A stretch of DNA of 64,000 bases from Dermabacteraceae bacterium TAE3-ERU27 (lineage in GTDB: Bacteria > Actinomycetota > Actinomycetes > Actinomycetales > Dermabacteraceae). The notes beneath the pieces were generated by a model. The model searched no databases. It worked only from the letters and a program-made list of their open reading frames with translations, and was not told the DNA's origin. The stretch lies in assembly GCA_019218415.1 (NCBI GenBank), contig JAHUUL010000001.1:186001-250000 (forward strand), written 5' to 3'. Positions 18,882 through 27,732 of this stretch are shown piece by piece; positions within the stretch are counted from its first letter, which is position 1, and the number at the start of each line of letters is the position of its first letter. The position numbers and the translations under genes are program-made.

Positions 18882-19919
18882 GTGACCCCTGCTGAAACGC
18901 CCCGGCCGGTGCGCCGCGCCGGGGCGCTTAAGCTGAGCATCGTGCTCGCGGCGCTGCTTAGCCTGCTGCCGCTGGCGCTGCTCAGCGTCGCGGTGGGATC
19001 GCGCACCATCGCCCCCGCCGAAACCTGGGCTGCGCTGACGGCGTACGATCCCACGAACGACGCCCACCTGGTGATCAGGGAACTGCGCATCCCCCGCACC
19101 ATGATCGGCATTCTCGCGGGGGCCGCGCTCGGCTTGGCGGGCTGCCTCATGCAATCACTGACCCGCAACACCCTGGCGGAACCCGGCACGCTCGGCGTGA
19201 ACGCGGGAGCCGCCGCGGGCGTAGTGATCGGCCTGCTGATACTGGGAGACGCGAGCATCACGATCTACGTCTGGTTCGCTTTCTGCGGCGCGGGCCTGGC
19301 CGCATTCGCGGTGCACCGGCTGGGGCGCGCGGGGGAGCGAGGGGTGAACCCGGTGCGCCTGGTCCTCGCGGGCGCGGGCCTGTCGGTGCTGCTCGGCTCC
19401 CTCACCTCCATGGTGCTGGTTTCCTTTCCCGAAACCGTCTAAGAATCCTTCCGCTCCTGGGCCACCGGCTCCCTGCAGGGACGCGGCTGGGACGTGGTTC
19501 CCGTGGCCGCCGCCTGCCTGCTTTGCGGCGCTCTGATAGCGGTTTTCCTCGCGGGCTCCCTGAACGCCGTCGCCCTGGGCAGCGATATGAGCGCGGCACT
19601 CGGCGTGCACGTCTCGCGCACCTGGTCGCTCACCAACCTGGCGGTTTTGGTGCTGGCAGGCGGGGCCACCGCCGCCGTCGGCCCCATCGCGTTCGTGGGC
19701 CTTGCGGCCCCGCACGTGGCGCGCGCGCTGGTCGGGGTGGACCACCGCTGGACCCTGCCCACCTCCGCCCTGTTCGCAGCCATCGCGCTGCTGGCGGCGG
19801 ACATCCTGGGCCGCGTGGTGGATCATCCGAACGAGATCGGGGCGGGAGTCATGACCGCCTTCCTGGGGGCACCGTTCTTCGTGTTCCTGGTGCGGCGCGG
19901 AAAGCTGCGTGACCTATGA
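18882..19919 (+). pseudogene. fepD: fepD-like siderophore permease interrupted by an in-frame TAA
   Basis: The FecCD-type permease frame starts at GTG 18882, reads to a TAA at 19440-19442, then continues in the same frame without any other stop to TGA at 19917-19919 (345 codons, the normal length). The stop falls between FPETV and ESFRSWATGSLQGRGW. In homologous permeases this region reads like ETFDRFRFWIVGSLAGRDW, so the stop replaces one ordinary residue, most simply a CAA Gln changed to TAA. Both halves are well conserved, and the end overlaps fepG (ATGA). It could be a recent nonsense mutation, a sequencing error or a read-through site. If real, the FepDG channel is truncated after about 186 residues. 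Confidence 0.85.
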
Positions 19920-20956
19920 GCCACGCCAAGGGAATATCGCGTATCAGCCTGGGCACGGCCCGGCTGGAACTGCACCCGCGCACCCTGTGGGTGGGGGCCG
20001 CGCTGGTGCTGCTGCTTCTGGTCGGCACCCTGGCCCAGCTAGCCTCCGGCACCATCCGCATCCCCCTGCCGGACATCCTGCTCACCCTGCTCGGGGAGTC
20101 TTCCTCCAACCGCAACAACCTGGTTGTGTGGGAACTACGCGCGCCACGCGCCGTCACCGGCATCGCGGTCGGGTTGGCCCTCGGCGCGGCGGGCAGCGTA
20201 TTTCAGTCCGTCTCCCGCAACGCCCTCGGCTCGCCCGACATCATCGGGTTCACGCGCGGCGCGGCGGCCGGGGCGGTTGTGCAGATCGTTTTCTTCAACG
20301 CCGGACCGGTCGCCACCGCTGTCAGCGCGGTGCTGGCAGGGCTGCTCACGGCGCTCGTCGTCTATGCGCTGGCCCGCCGCGGCCGCACCACCGGCGGTAG
20401 CCGCCTGATCCTGGTGGGTATCGGCGTGGGGGCGTTCCTTGCGGCCATGAATACGCTCCTGTTGGCCAGGGCCGACATCGACCTGGCTACGAAGGCCCGC
20501 GTCTGGCTATCCGGCTCCCTCAACGCTCGTACCTGGGACGACGCCGTGCCCGTGGTGATCGCCGTGATCCTGCTGCTGCCCCTGCTGGCCTACTACTCCC
20601 GCGGCCTAGACATCCTCGAGATGGGCGATGATCAGGCGCTCCAGCTGGGTATCAACCCCGAGAAGGTGCGGCGGGTGGTGCTGGTAGCCGGAACCGTGCT
20701 TACCGCCGCCTCGGTCGCCGCCGCAGGGCCGATCGCGTTCGTCGCGCTCGCCGCTCCCCACATCACCGGCGATCTGGTGCGTCACGCCCGCGTGCACGTC
20801 GTTACCTCCGCCCTGATGGGGGCCGTGCTACTGGTCGCGGCCGATCTGCTGGCCATCTACATTCCCGTGCGCCTGGCAACCCCGGTAGGGCTGGTCACCG
20901 GCACCCTGGGCGGCGCCTATCTGCTGTGGATCCTGACCCGCAGCCGCAACGTTTAA
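19916..20956 (+). CDS. fepG: Fe(III)-siderophore ABC permease (FepG-like)
   Basis: This 346-residue FecCD-family permease has about nine to ten helices and forms the import channel with FepD. Family motifs include VVWELRAPRAVTGIAVGLALGAAGSVFQSVSRNALGSP-type text near residues 70-105 (in part) and AAAGPIAFVALAAPHI in the C-terminal third. Its ATG overlaps the fepD stop. Codon use matches its neighbours. Assigned as FepG by gene order (B-D-G-C). Confidence 0.92.
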   Translation: MSHAKGISRISLGTARLELHPRTLWVGAALVLLLLVGTLAQLASGTIRIPLPDILLTLLGESSSNRNNLVVWELRAPRAVTGIAVGLALGAAGSVFQSVSRNALGSPDIIGFTRGAAAGAVVQIVFFNAGPVATAVSAVLAGLLTALVVYALARRGRTTGGSRLILVGIGVGAFLAAMNTLLLARADIDLATKARVWLSGSLNARTWDDAVPVVIAVILLLPLLAYYSRGLDILEMGDDQALQLGINPEKVRRVVLVAGTVLTAASVAAAGPIAFVALAAPHITGDLVRHARVHVVTSALMGAVLLVAADLLAIYIPVRLATPVGLVTGTLGGAYLLWILTRSRNV

Positions 20957-20997
20957 CCACCGCATCAGCCATTCGAGAGCAAGACGGAAGGAAAGCA

Positions 20998-21828
20998 ATG
21001 AGCCACCCCACTGCGCCGCTGGTCGGGGAAAACCTGACCCTGCGCTACGGCGACTTCCCCGTCAGCGAAAACCTGAACGTCAGCATCCCCGACGGCTCTT
21101 TTACCGTGGTGATCGGCCCCAATGCCTGCGGCAAATCCACCCTGCTGCGCGCGCTCTCGCGGCTGCTGCAACCCGCCGCGGGCCGCGTGGTGCTGGACGG
21201 CAAGGACATCCGCGACTACCCGAGCGTCACCGTGGCCAGGCGCCTCGGTTTGCTGCCCCAAAGCTCCGCCAGCCCCGCCGGAATCACCGTGCGCGAACTG
21301 GTCGCCAGGGGCCGCTATCCCTATCAGTCCCTGCTTCGGCAGTGGTCCAGCGAGGACGACGCCGCGGTGGAAAAGGCCATGCGGGACACGGGGGTGAGTG
21401 ATTTCGCGGATAGGCAGGTGGACGAGCTATCGGGAGGGCAGCGCCAGCGCGTCTGGCTTTCCCTCGTGCTCGCCCAGCAAACCCCGCTGGTGCTGCTGGA
21501 CGAACCCACCACGTTCCTCGACATCACCCACCAGCTTGACGTGCTCAACCTCTGCCAGGAACTGCACGAAAGCGGAAACTACACGTTCGTGGCGGTGCTA
21601 CATGATCTGAACCTGGCGTTCCGCTATGCGGACCACCTGATCGTGATGCGCGACGGCAAGATCGTGGCCGAGGGCGCGCCGCGCGAGATCGTCACCGAAA
21701 AGCTTATCGCCGACGTCTACGACATCCCATGCCTCTGCATTCCCGACCCGGTGACGGGAGATCCGATGGTGGTGCCGCTGCACAGGGGGCGCAGGCAGAA
21801 TCAGACGGGGGAGGAGGCAGCGCGATGA
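20998..21828 (+). CDS. fepC: Fe(III)-siderophore ABC ATPase (FepC-like)
   Basis: This 276-residue cytoplasmic ATPase has Walker A GPNACGKST, signature LSGGQRQRVWL, Walker B LVLLDEP and the FepC/FhuC-typical TTFLDITHQLDVL stretch, with switch His in LHDLN. I chose the ATG at 20998 because AAGGAAAG sits just before it; an upstream in-frame ATG at 20926 lies inside fepG and adds non-homologous residues. The stop overlaps the fes start (ATGA). Confidence 0.94.
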   Translation: MSHPTAPLVGENLTLRYGDFPVSENLNVSIPDGSFTVVIGPNACGKSTLLRALSRLLQPAAGRVVLDGKDIRDYPSVTVARRLGLLPQSSASPAGITVRELVARGRYPYQSLLRQWSSEDDAAVEKAMRDTGVSDFADRQVDELSGGQRQRVWLSLVLAQQTPLVLLDEPTTFLDITHQLDVLNLCQELHESGNYTFVAVLHDLNLAFRYADHLIVMRDGKIVAEGAPREIVTEKLIADVYDIPCLCIPDPVTGDPMVVPLHRGRRQNQTGEEAAR

Positions 21829-23087
21829 CTCTCTGGCAAGACCGCAAAGGCAACCAGTACAGGGAAACCCATCGCCGCGCCCCCGACGCGGGCAGCAAAC
21901 ACCGGCGCATCGTCGGCAGCCACGAATACGCCTGGAAAAACGCCTCCCCGCAGGAACGCGAAAGCCTGCGCGCCGACTATGCCCGCCTGGGAATGCCGCT
22001 CACCACTTCGCCCGACGCGGACGGCAACAGCGAATACACCTGGTTCCTGTTCGAGGCGGCCGGAGAGGAAGCCGTCCTCTGGGTAAACGGTCTGTTCAGC
22101 GCCGATAACATCGCCGATTTCAGCTTTGCTCCCGTAGACGATGCGGGAACCCTCGCGCTCACGCTGCGCCAGAAAGCCGACTGGGTGTCCTCCTACCGGA
22201 TCGCCCGCCACGCGGGCAGCGCACCCGCGCCCTGGCGCAGCGCCGCGCCCGGTCGGCCCACCGTCCTCGCTCTCCTGAAAGCCGGAAAACCAGACCCGCT
22301 CTGCAAGCTGAGCAGCAGCGGCAGCATGGGCGAAGTATCCCTGCTGCGCGGCCCGTCGGCACCTGAAACCCCCTGGCAGCACACCCTGACCGCCGGGGCC
22401 GCAGACTCTCCGCACGGCACCGTCACCGCGCTGCCCGACACCGAAAAGGGAGAACGCGCCTGGGTGTATTCCCCTCCCGGCAACGCCGCGAACACGCCCT
22501 TGCTGGTACTTTTCGACGGCCAGGTGTGGCACGAAAAACTGAACCTGGCCGCCCAGCTAGACCACGCGATCAACGCCGGAACAATCGCGCCCCTGCACGT
22601 GCTGCTGCTGGATTCTGGAGATCAGGAACACCGCACCAACCACCTGGGCGTACCCGGCGGGCAGGTAGAAACCGTCATTGACGCACTGCTGCCGCACGTG
22701 CGCGCTAACTGGCCCGTCTCTCCCCTCGGCAGTGACACCATCGTCTCCGGGCAGAGCTTCGGCGGCATCGCCAGCCTGTGGACGCTGGCGCTCGCCGACG
22801 GCCAGGTTCGCCACGCCCTCGCACAGTCCCCCTCCCTCTGGCGCTTCCGCCTCACCGACGCGCTCGTGCGCGCGCTGGGAGACTGGGACACCCTGGTGCT
22901 CAGCGCCGGCCACTACGAGGGCAACCAGCTAGAGATGGCCGAGGAACTGTCGGCCGAGCTGTTGGCGGAAAAGGCTGACCTGGACATCGCCCTGACCCCG
23001 GTTACCGGCGGGCACGATTGGGCCTGGTGGCGCGAGGAACTGCTGCACTACCTGGCTAGGTGGAGCAGGGCGCGCGGCGCGGTTTAG
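21825..23087 (+). CDS. fes: Enterochelin esterase (Fes-like)
   Basis: This 420-residue cytoplasmic esterase hydrolyses ferric enterobactin-type trilactones so that iron can be released after import. An N-terminal domain precedes an alpha/beta-hydrolase with LLVLFDGQVWHE, LLLDSGDQEHRTNHLG, the nucleophile Ser311 in SGQSFGGIASL, and His397 in TGGHDWAWW near the C-terminus. The start at 21825 overlaps the fepC stop (ATGA) and has GGAGGAGG upstream. A Fes-type enzyme next to the importer supports a catecholate triester substrate. No biosynthesis genes are nearby, so the siderophore probably comes from other organisms. Confidence 0.92.
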   Translation: MTLWQDRKGNQYRETHRRAPDAGSKHRRIVGSHEYAWKNASPQERESLRADYARLGMPLTTSPDADGNSEYTWFLFEAAGEEAVLWVNGLFSADNIADFSFAPVDDAGTLALTLRQKADWVSSYRIARHAGSAPAPWRSAAPGRPTVLALLKAGKPDPLCKLSSSGSMGEVSLLRGPSAPETPWQHTLTAGAADSPHGTVTALPDTEKGERAWVYSPPGNAANTPLLVLFDGQVWHEKLNLAAQLDHAINAGTIAPLHVLLLDSGDQEHRTNHLGVPGGQVETVIDALLPHVRANWPVSPLGSDTIVSGQSFGGIASLWTLALADGQVRHALAQSPSLWRFRLTDALVRALGDWDTLVLSAGHYEGNQLEMAEELSAELLAEKADLDIALTPVTGGHDWAWWREELLHYLARWSRARGAV

Positions 23088-23133
23088 ACCACGCCTTCGC
23101 CGCCTCGTTACCAAAACGTGACACAATGACGCC

Positions 23134-24051
23134 ATGAAGCTTGGTCGTTTCCGTACCTTTACGGCCTGCGCCCTCGGCGTGGCCGCCCTCAGCCTGTCAG
23201 GCTGCATGCACAAAGCGGACTACAGCGCTCCCGCCCCAAAGCCGGTCGCTCCGAGCGGGGAAAACCAGACGATCGCCCCGATTGCCCCTGCCAAAAAGGG
23301 TGAGAGCGGCACAGAAGCGGAGAAGCCGAAGCCGAGCCAGGCTCCCAAGGAAAGCGAAAAGCCCTCCCAGGACCCGGCAAAGACCGATCCGGCAAAGACC
23401 GATCCTGCCGTTGCGGAGCCCGAGGGAGACGCGGCCGGGAACGTGATCGAGGAGCCCGGCATTTGGGCGCTGCCCGACGGCGGCGAGGTCATGCAGCGTT
23501 CCGAAAAGTATCTTTTCCTGCCCGTTTATGCTGCCCCCGGGAAGGTTTCCGGGCAGCAGGTTGCGGAATCTCTTGCGGAAGCCGTAGACCAGGCGCAGGA
23601 CATGGACTGCGCGGCTGCGGCCCCCGGCAAGGTAAGCGAATGCACCGGTAGCGACGGTAAATGGGAAGCTACGGTGGTGCCGACCGCGAACGGTAATTCG
23701 GCGCTCCTGATGCGTAAACCGGGTGCTCATTCCGCGCCGCTGGACGTGCCCGCAGGCCGCTACCAGGTGGCCTATTCCGGCGCCGTGGGAGCAGAGGGGC
23801 CGACAGAAACCGAGCTTGCGGCAACCCTGGCCAACGGTTTCTTACAGACCCTCAAGCCGGACGGCGAGGCCCCCTTCACCCCTTCCGCTAAATGCGAGCT
23901 GGACGGCGAGAATTCCAGCTATGCCCAGTGCGAGGTGAGCGGAACTCCCGACGGTGACGGCACCTGGTACGGGGTGATCCACCTCGATCCGTCTGGCCGT
24001 TACCTGTTCCTGCTGCACCAGAACGAGCTGCAGCAGAAAAAGCAGGCCTAA
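23134..24051 (+). CDS. Putative lipoprotein of unknown function
   Basis: This 305-residue protein has a lipoprotein signal (lipobox LSGC, about residues 21-24). A long disordered Pro/Lys/Glu/Ser-rich linker to about residue 100 includes a tandem PAKTDPAKTDPA repeat. A C-terminal domain with four cysteines in DCAAAA, ECTGS, KCELD and QCEVS could form two disulphides. The domain is not recognised. It starts 47 bases after fes without a clear Shine-Dalgarno sequence and is followed by a strong terminator. It may be part of the iron operon or separate. Confidence 0.8.
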   Translation: MKLGRFRTFTACALGVAALSLSGCMHKADYSAPAPKPVAPSGENQTIAPIAPAKKGESGTEAEKPKPSQAPKESEKPSQDPAKTDPAKTDPAVAEPEGDAAGNVIEEPGIWALPDGGEVMQRSEKYLFLPVYAAPGKVSGQQVAESLAEAVDQAQDMDCAAAAPGKVSECTGSDGKWEATVVPTANGNSALLMRKPGAHSAPLDVPAGRYQVAYSGAVGAEGPTETELAATLANGFLQTLKPDGEAPFTPSAKCELDGENSSYAQCEVSGTPDGDGTWYGVIHLDPSGRYLFLLHQNELQQKKQA

Positions 24052-24059
24052 AACGCAAA

Positions 24060-24115
24060 ACGTGAGGGGCGGGGAGTTATCTCCCCGCCCCTCACGTGCT
24101 TTGACCTTTTTACTG
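24060..24115. terminator. Strong bidirectional terminator
   Basis: A perfect 16-base stem (24061-24076 with 24081-24096, loop TTAT, plus one further A-T pair) is followed on the plus strand by GCTTTGACCTTTTT. A-rich sequence upstream gives a T run on the minus strand, so it can serve both the lipoprotein gene and the convergent glutaredoxin gene. Confidence 0.92.
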
Positions 24116-24610
24116 CCCCTGGATTTTGCCGGGGGTTTTCTGCTGCGCTAAATCCAGTGTGCGGTTGATATCGCTAAATGCCGGATTAACCAGCACCTGT
24201 TCTCCCACGAGCGCGGTGGGTACGGTTTCGTTACCGTCGTTTAAGGTACGCAAAAATTCTGCGGCGTCCTTATCCCGCCAGATATTAACCCAGGTAATAT
24301 GCGGTTTTTCGCCGCGAATTGCGGTCTGGAGACGCGCACAGTACGGGCAGCCGGGGCGCCAAAAAATAATTGCGTGATCCGCCGAACGGCGCTTAATCGC
24401 TTCCGCAAACGGGGTATGGTTGCCGCCGCGATAGGGGGAATTCCAGTAGGCCAAGCCGCCGCCCACGATGGCCAGCATGACGCCGAGCGGCCACTGCGAC
24501 CCCTGGAAGAGCATCATGATGCCGACCGCCGCCACGCCTATGTAGAGGCTGGATGACATCCAGCGTTCGTGCCCGGCCTGGGAAAGTTTTTCGTCCTTAG
24601 GATTCTTCAC
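24110..24610 (-). CDS. Membrane-tethered glutaredoxin/mycoredoxin-like protein
   Basis: This 166-residue protein has two N-terminal transmembrane helices (about 20-36 and 39-56) followed by a glutaredoxin fold. The redox motif is CPYC (Cys88-Cys91) in FWRPGCPYC, with the cis-Pro loop ETVPTALV. The text WVNIWRDKDAAEFLRTLNDGNETVPT resembles actinobacterial mycoredoxin-1, which reduces mycothiol mixed disulphides. The membrane anchor is the unusual part. Its start overlaps the end of the LysR-type gene by 14 bases, indicating co-expression. Confidence 0.85.
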   Translation of the reverse strand: MKNPKDEKLSQAGHERWMSSSLYIGVAAVGIMMLFQGSQWPLGVMLAIVGGGLAYWNSPYRGGNHTPFAEAIKRRSADHAIIFWRPGCPYCARLQTAIRGEKPHITWVNIWRDKDAAEFLRTLNDGNETVPTALVGEQVLVNPAFSDINRTLDLAQQKTPGKIQGQ

Positions 24611-25532
24611 GGCAGGGTTCCTCTTTCTCGCGTTCAGCCACGCGTACCTTCGCTTCTTCGGTCAGGGCGGATACGAGCGCCGCCACGGCGGGAATCCGCA
24701 GTGCGCCCGGGCGCGCGAGAAGGCCGATGGTGCGCTTTTCCAGTTCGGGAACGCTGCGGAAAGCGACGGAGGTGCAGCAGTAGGCCTCCCTGGCGATGCC
24801 GGGGAGTAGCGCTACTCCGGCACCGTGCGAGATCAGGCGCTGAATCACATGGTAGTCGTCGGTGCTGTGCCTAATGTTGGGCTCAAAACCGGCCTTGACC
24901 GCGCTCTTTAACAGGTGGGAGCGGCAGCGCGCGCAGCCCGCGATCCAGGGGTCGTTTGCGAAGGCCGACAGTTCCAAGTTGCAGGAGGCGGCGCGCGGAT
25001 CGTCGGCGGGGAGCACCAGCATGACCTCGTCCTCGAACAGGGGGATCCATTCGAGCGTGCCCTCGGTCGAAATGTCCGTATCCGTGTAACGGAAGATCAT
25101 GGCGACGTCTATGTCCCCCGCCAGGAGAGCGGAGATGGCTTCCGCCGGCTCTAGCTCGTCGAAGCTGACCTCAACGCCGGGTGCGGTTTTAGCGATGTGC
25201 TGGATTGCGGGGGGTAGCAGCACGGCGGCGGCGGAGGGGAACGTGGCGAAACGGACGGTGCCGCGGCAGAGCGCGGTGATGTCGGCCAGTTCGTCCTGGG
25301 CGGCCCGCAGCGTGGCGGCGATGGTCTCTGCGTGGTGGAACAGGCACTGCCCGGCCTCGGTCGGGGTAATACCGCTCGAACTGCGCAGCAGGAGCTGGGT
25401 GTCCACCTCTTTCTCCAGCGCCGCCAGGTGCTGCGACACGGCGGGCTGGGTCAGCCCCAGCTCGCGGGCACCGGCACCGATCGAGCCTTGCCTGACGACG
25501 GTACGGAAGATAAGAAGACGACGCGGATCCAT
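24597..25532 (-). CDS. LysR-family transcriptional regulator
   Basis: This 311-residue regulator has an N-terminal winged helix-turn-helix (FRTVVRQGSIGAGARELGLTQPAVSQHLAALEKE-type, about 8-40) and a periplasmic-binding-like effector domain starting near GTVRFATFPSAAAVLLP. I chose the ATG at 25532 (MDPRRLL) because AGGA is 9 bases upstream and LysR proteins begin this way; longer frames exist upstream. It is divergent from the YclQ-like iron transporter operon and coupled to the glutaredoxin gene, so it may respond to redox state or iron, which is inference. Confidence 0.9.
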   Translation of the reverse strand: MDPRRLLIFRTVVRQGSIGAGARELGLTQPAVSQHLAALEKEVDTQLLLRSSSGITPTEAGQCLFHHAETIAATLRAAQDELADITALCRGTVRFATFPSAAAVLLPPAIQHIAKTAPGVEVSFDELEPAEAISALLAGDIDVAMIFRYTDTDISTEGTLEWIPLFEDEVMLVLPADDPRAASCNLELSAFANDPWIAGCARCRSHLLKSAVKAGFEPNIRHSTDDYHVIQRLISHGAGVALLPGIAREAYCCTSVAFRSVPELEKRTIGLLARPGALRIPAVAALVSALTEEAKVRVAEREKEEPCREES

Positions 25533-25644
25533 GGGGAACATCCTACGGGAAGCACAAAAGATTTTCTTATGGCACACTCTCAGGCAAAGCCAAAAAGTAT
25601 GTTGATACGTCAGAAAAGCGGTATTTATCAGGGGTTTAGCGATA

Positions 25645-25666
25645 TACGCAACGTAAAAGTTGCGTA
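25645..25666. promoter_or_regulatory. 8-base inverted repeat in the LysR / siderophore-operon gap
   Basis: TACGCAAC-GTAAAA-GTTGCGTA is a perfect 8-base inverted repeat with a 6-base spacer, midway between the two divergent genes. It is a strong candidate operator for the LysR-type protein. Confidence 0.55.
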
Positions 25667-25691
25667 AAAAGAAAAGGTAGGCCACACTGGC

Positions 25692-25720
25692 TTTGCTCAG
25701 GGTGCATTTTTCTGAGCGAA
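25692..25720. promoter_or_regulatory. Second inverted repeat upstream of the YclQ-like gene
   Basis: TTTGCTCAG and CTGAGCGAA form 8 pairs plus one G:T around an 11-base spacer (GCTCAG at 25695-25700, CTGAGC at 25712-25717). It lies 34 bases before the GTG start and may be an operator or an RNA hairpin in the leader. Confidence 0.45.
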
Positions 25721-25753
25721 ATCCTTAACCATCAGCTAAACGGAGTAATACAC

Positions 25754-26755
25754 GTGACGACACGCCACCTTTCCCGCCGCGCCATGCTGCTCGGCACCAC
25801 CGGTATTGCCGCCACTCTGCTCGCTTCCTGCGGCAGTGATAAGAAGGCTTCCGATTCCAAGGACGCAAAGGGAACCGAAAAAGCCGCCGCAAGCGCTGGC
25901 TCCGGTAAGACCATCGAACACAACAAGGGCACCTACGAGGTCCCCGCAGAGGCCCCCAAGAAGGTAGTCCTCATGGACTACGCCTGGGTGGACACCTTCG
26001 AAACCCTCGGCATTCCCTTCGGCGCGCTGCCGAAGAAGCACCTGCGCGGCCCGGCGGAGGAGAAGTACAAGGCTGACCAGTGGGTTGACGCGGGCGCTTT
26101 CCGCGAGCCGAACCTGGACGCCATCGCCTCCTACGGCCCCGACCTGATCATCGTTTCGGGTCGCAGCGCCAGCCAGTACGACGCCCTCAAGAAGATCACC
26201 CCGAACGTGATCGACGTGACCCCGGACGCGAAGGACTTCATCCCCTCGCTGAACAAGCACGTCACCAACGTGGCCTCCATCTTCGGCAAGGAGAAGGAAG
26301 CCAAGGAGAAGCTCGACGCGCTGAACAAGAACGTTGAGGACACCAAGCAGCTCATCGCTTCCAAGCCCGGCAAGGGCTTGCTGCTCATGACCAGCGGCGG
26401 CAAGGCCACCGCGTTCGGCCCCGGCGCTCGCTTCGGCGGCCTGGTCCACACCACCCTGGGTGTGCCCGCCGTCAACGAGACCTTCGCCGATGCCCGCCAC
26501 GGCGACGCAGTTTCCTTCGAGTACATCGCCGAGGCCAACCCGCAGTACCTGTTCGTGGTTGACCGCGACGCCGCCATCGGCAAGGACGGCCAGAGCGCCA
26601 AGCAGATCCTGGACAACCCGCTGGTCAACAAGACCGACGCGTGGAAGAACAACAAGGTCGGCTACCTGGACGGTCGCCGCTGGTACGTCAATGGCAACGG
26701 CCTGACCGCTGTCAACGACATGGTTAACGAAGTCAAGGCTGTTTACTCCGCGTGA
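25754..26755 (+). CDS. Siderophore ABC transporter binding lipoprotein (YclQ/CeuE-like)
   Basis: This 333-residue exported lipoprotein (SRRAMLLG plus lipobox LASC) has the class III periplasmic binding fold of YclQ, FatB and CeuE, which bind petrobactin- or catecholate-type siderophores. Typical text is GPDLIIVSGRSASQYDALKKI and ATAFGPGARFGGLVHTTLGV. GTG at 25754 has CGGAG 8 bases upstream. It heads a four-gene operon whose genes overlap by 4 to 11 bases. No DtxR box was found upstream, unlike the fep operon. Confidence 0.92.
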   Translation: MTTRHLSRRAMLLGTTGIAATLLASCGSDKKASDSKDAKGTEKAAASAGSGKTIEHNKGTYEVPAEAPKKVVLMDYAWVDTFETLGIPFGALPKKHLRGPAEEKYKADQWVDAGAFREPNLDAIASYGPDLIIVSGRSASQYDALKKITPNVIDVTPDAKDFIPSLNKHVTNVASIFGKEKEAKEKLDALNKNVEDTKQLIASKPGKGLLLMTSGGKATAFGPGARFGGLVHTTLGVPAVNETFADARHGDAVSFEYIAEANPQYLFVVDRDAAIGKDGQSAKQILDNPLVNKTDAWKNNKVGYLDGRRWYVNGNGLTAVNDMVNEVKAVYSA

Positions 26756-27732
26756 GCAAAGCGCCTGTAGCGGCGCGCCCCCACCTGCTGCCCTGGTTTA
26801 TCGCCAGCGTGGTGGGTGTGGGCGCGCTCGCCTATTTTTCCATCGTCACCGGCGTAGCTGACCTGGATCTTTCCAACCCCGGGCAGGTATGGGAGCTGCT
26901 GCGGATATCCCGCGGCCCCCGCACCGCCGCCCTCATTTTGGCGGGAAGCTCCCTGGCAGTAGCCGGCATGATCATGCAGATGCTGACCCGCAACCGTTTT
27001 GTCGAGCCCTCTACCGCGGGCACCACCGACTTCGCCACCCTGGGCCTGCTGCTGATCACTCTGTTCGCCCCCGCCACGCCGCAGATTGGCAAGATGGTGG
27101 CGGGCGCCGTGACGGCCCTGCTGGGCACCGCCCTCTTCCTGCTGCTACTGAAATCGCTGCGCGTGCGTGGCGTGCTGGTGGTGCCGCTGATGGGCCTCAT
27201 GCTCGGCGGGATCGTCTCCTCCATCGTCACCTTCATCGCCTACCAGGAGCAACTGTCGCAGTCACTTTCGGCGTGGACTAGCGCCGACCTATCTGGCGTG
27301 ATCGAGGGGCGCTACGAGCTGCTCTGGCTGATGGTCGTGGTGCTGGCCGTCACCGTCATCATGGCCGACAGGTTCACCGTCGCCGGGCTGGGGGAGGAAT
27401 TCACCACCAACCTGGGGATGGACCCGCGCCGAGTCATGTTCGTCGGCCTGAGCGTGGTGGCGGTGACCACCTCGATCGTGGTCGTCACCGTCGGCTCCAT
27501 TCCGTTCCTCGGCCTCATCGTCCCGAACCTGGTATCGCTGTTCATCGGCGATCACCTGCGCCGCGCCATCCCCTGGGTGGCTGTGCTCGGTGCCGGACTG
27601 CTGCTCGCCTGCGACACCGTCGGCAGGATCATCAACTTCCCCTACGAGATCCCGCTCGGCGTCATGATGGGCGTTATCGGTTCGCTGCTGTTCCTGGTCC
27701 TGCTGCTGAAAAGGAGTCGGCGTGTCGGCTGA
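26752..27732 (+). CDS. Siderophore ABC permease (YclN-like)
   Basis: This 326-residue FecCD-family permease has multiple hydrophobic helices. ILAGSSLAVAGMIMQMLTRNRFVEPSTAG is the typical family region (seen near residues 62-90, quoted only in part by motif RNRFVEPST), and VGSIPFLGLIVPN is the C-terminal motif. It starts at GTG overlapping the stop of the binding-protein gene (GTGA). With the next gene it forms a heterodimeric channel. Confidence 0.91.
   Translation: MSKAPVAARPHLLPWFIASVVGVGALAYFSIVTGVADLDLSNPGQVWELLRISRGPRTAALILAGSSLAVAGMIMQMLTRNRFVEPSTAGTTDFATLGLLLITLFAPATPQIGKMVAGAVTALLGTALFLLLLKSLRVRGVLVVPLMGLMLGGIVSSIVTFIAYQEQLSQSLSAWTSADLSGVIEGRYELLWLMVVVLAVTVIMADRFTVAGLGEEFTTNLGMDPRRVMFVGLSVVAVTTSIVVVTVGSIPFLGLIVPNLVSLFIGDHLRRAIPWVAVLGAGLLLACDTVGRIINFPYEIPLGVMMGVIGSLLFLVLLLKRSRRVG

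Noticed and set aside
25722-25745. DtxR/IdeR box before the YclQ-like gene
   Set aside because: Best alignment to the consensus reaches only about 10 of 19 positions, far below the 14 of the two accepted boxes.
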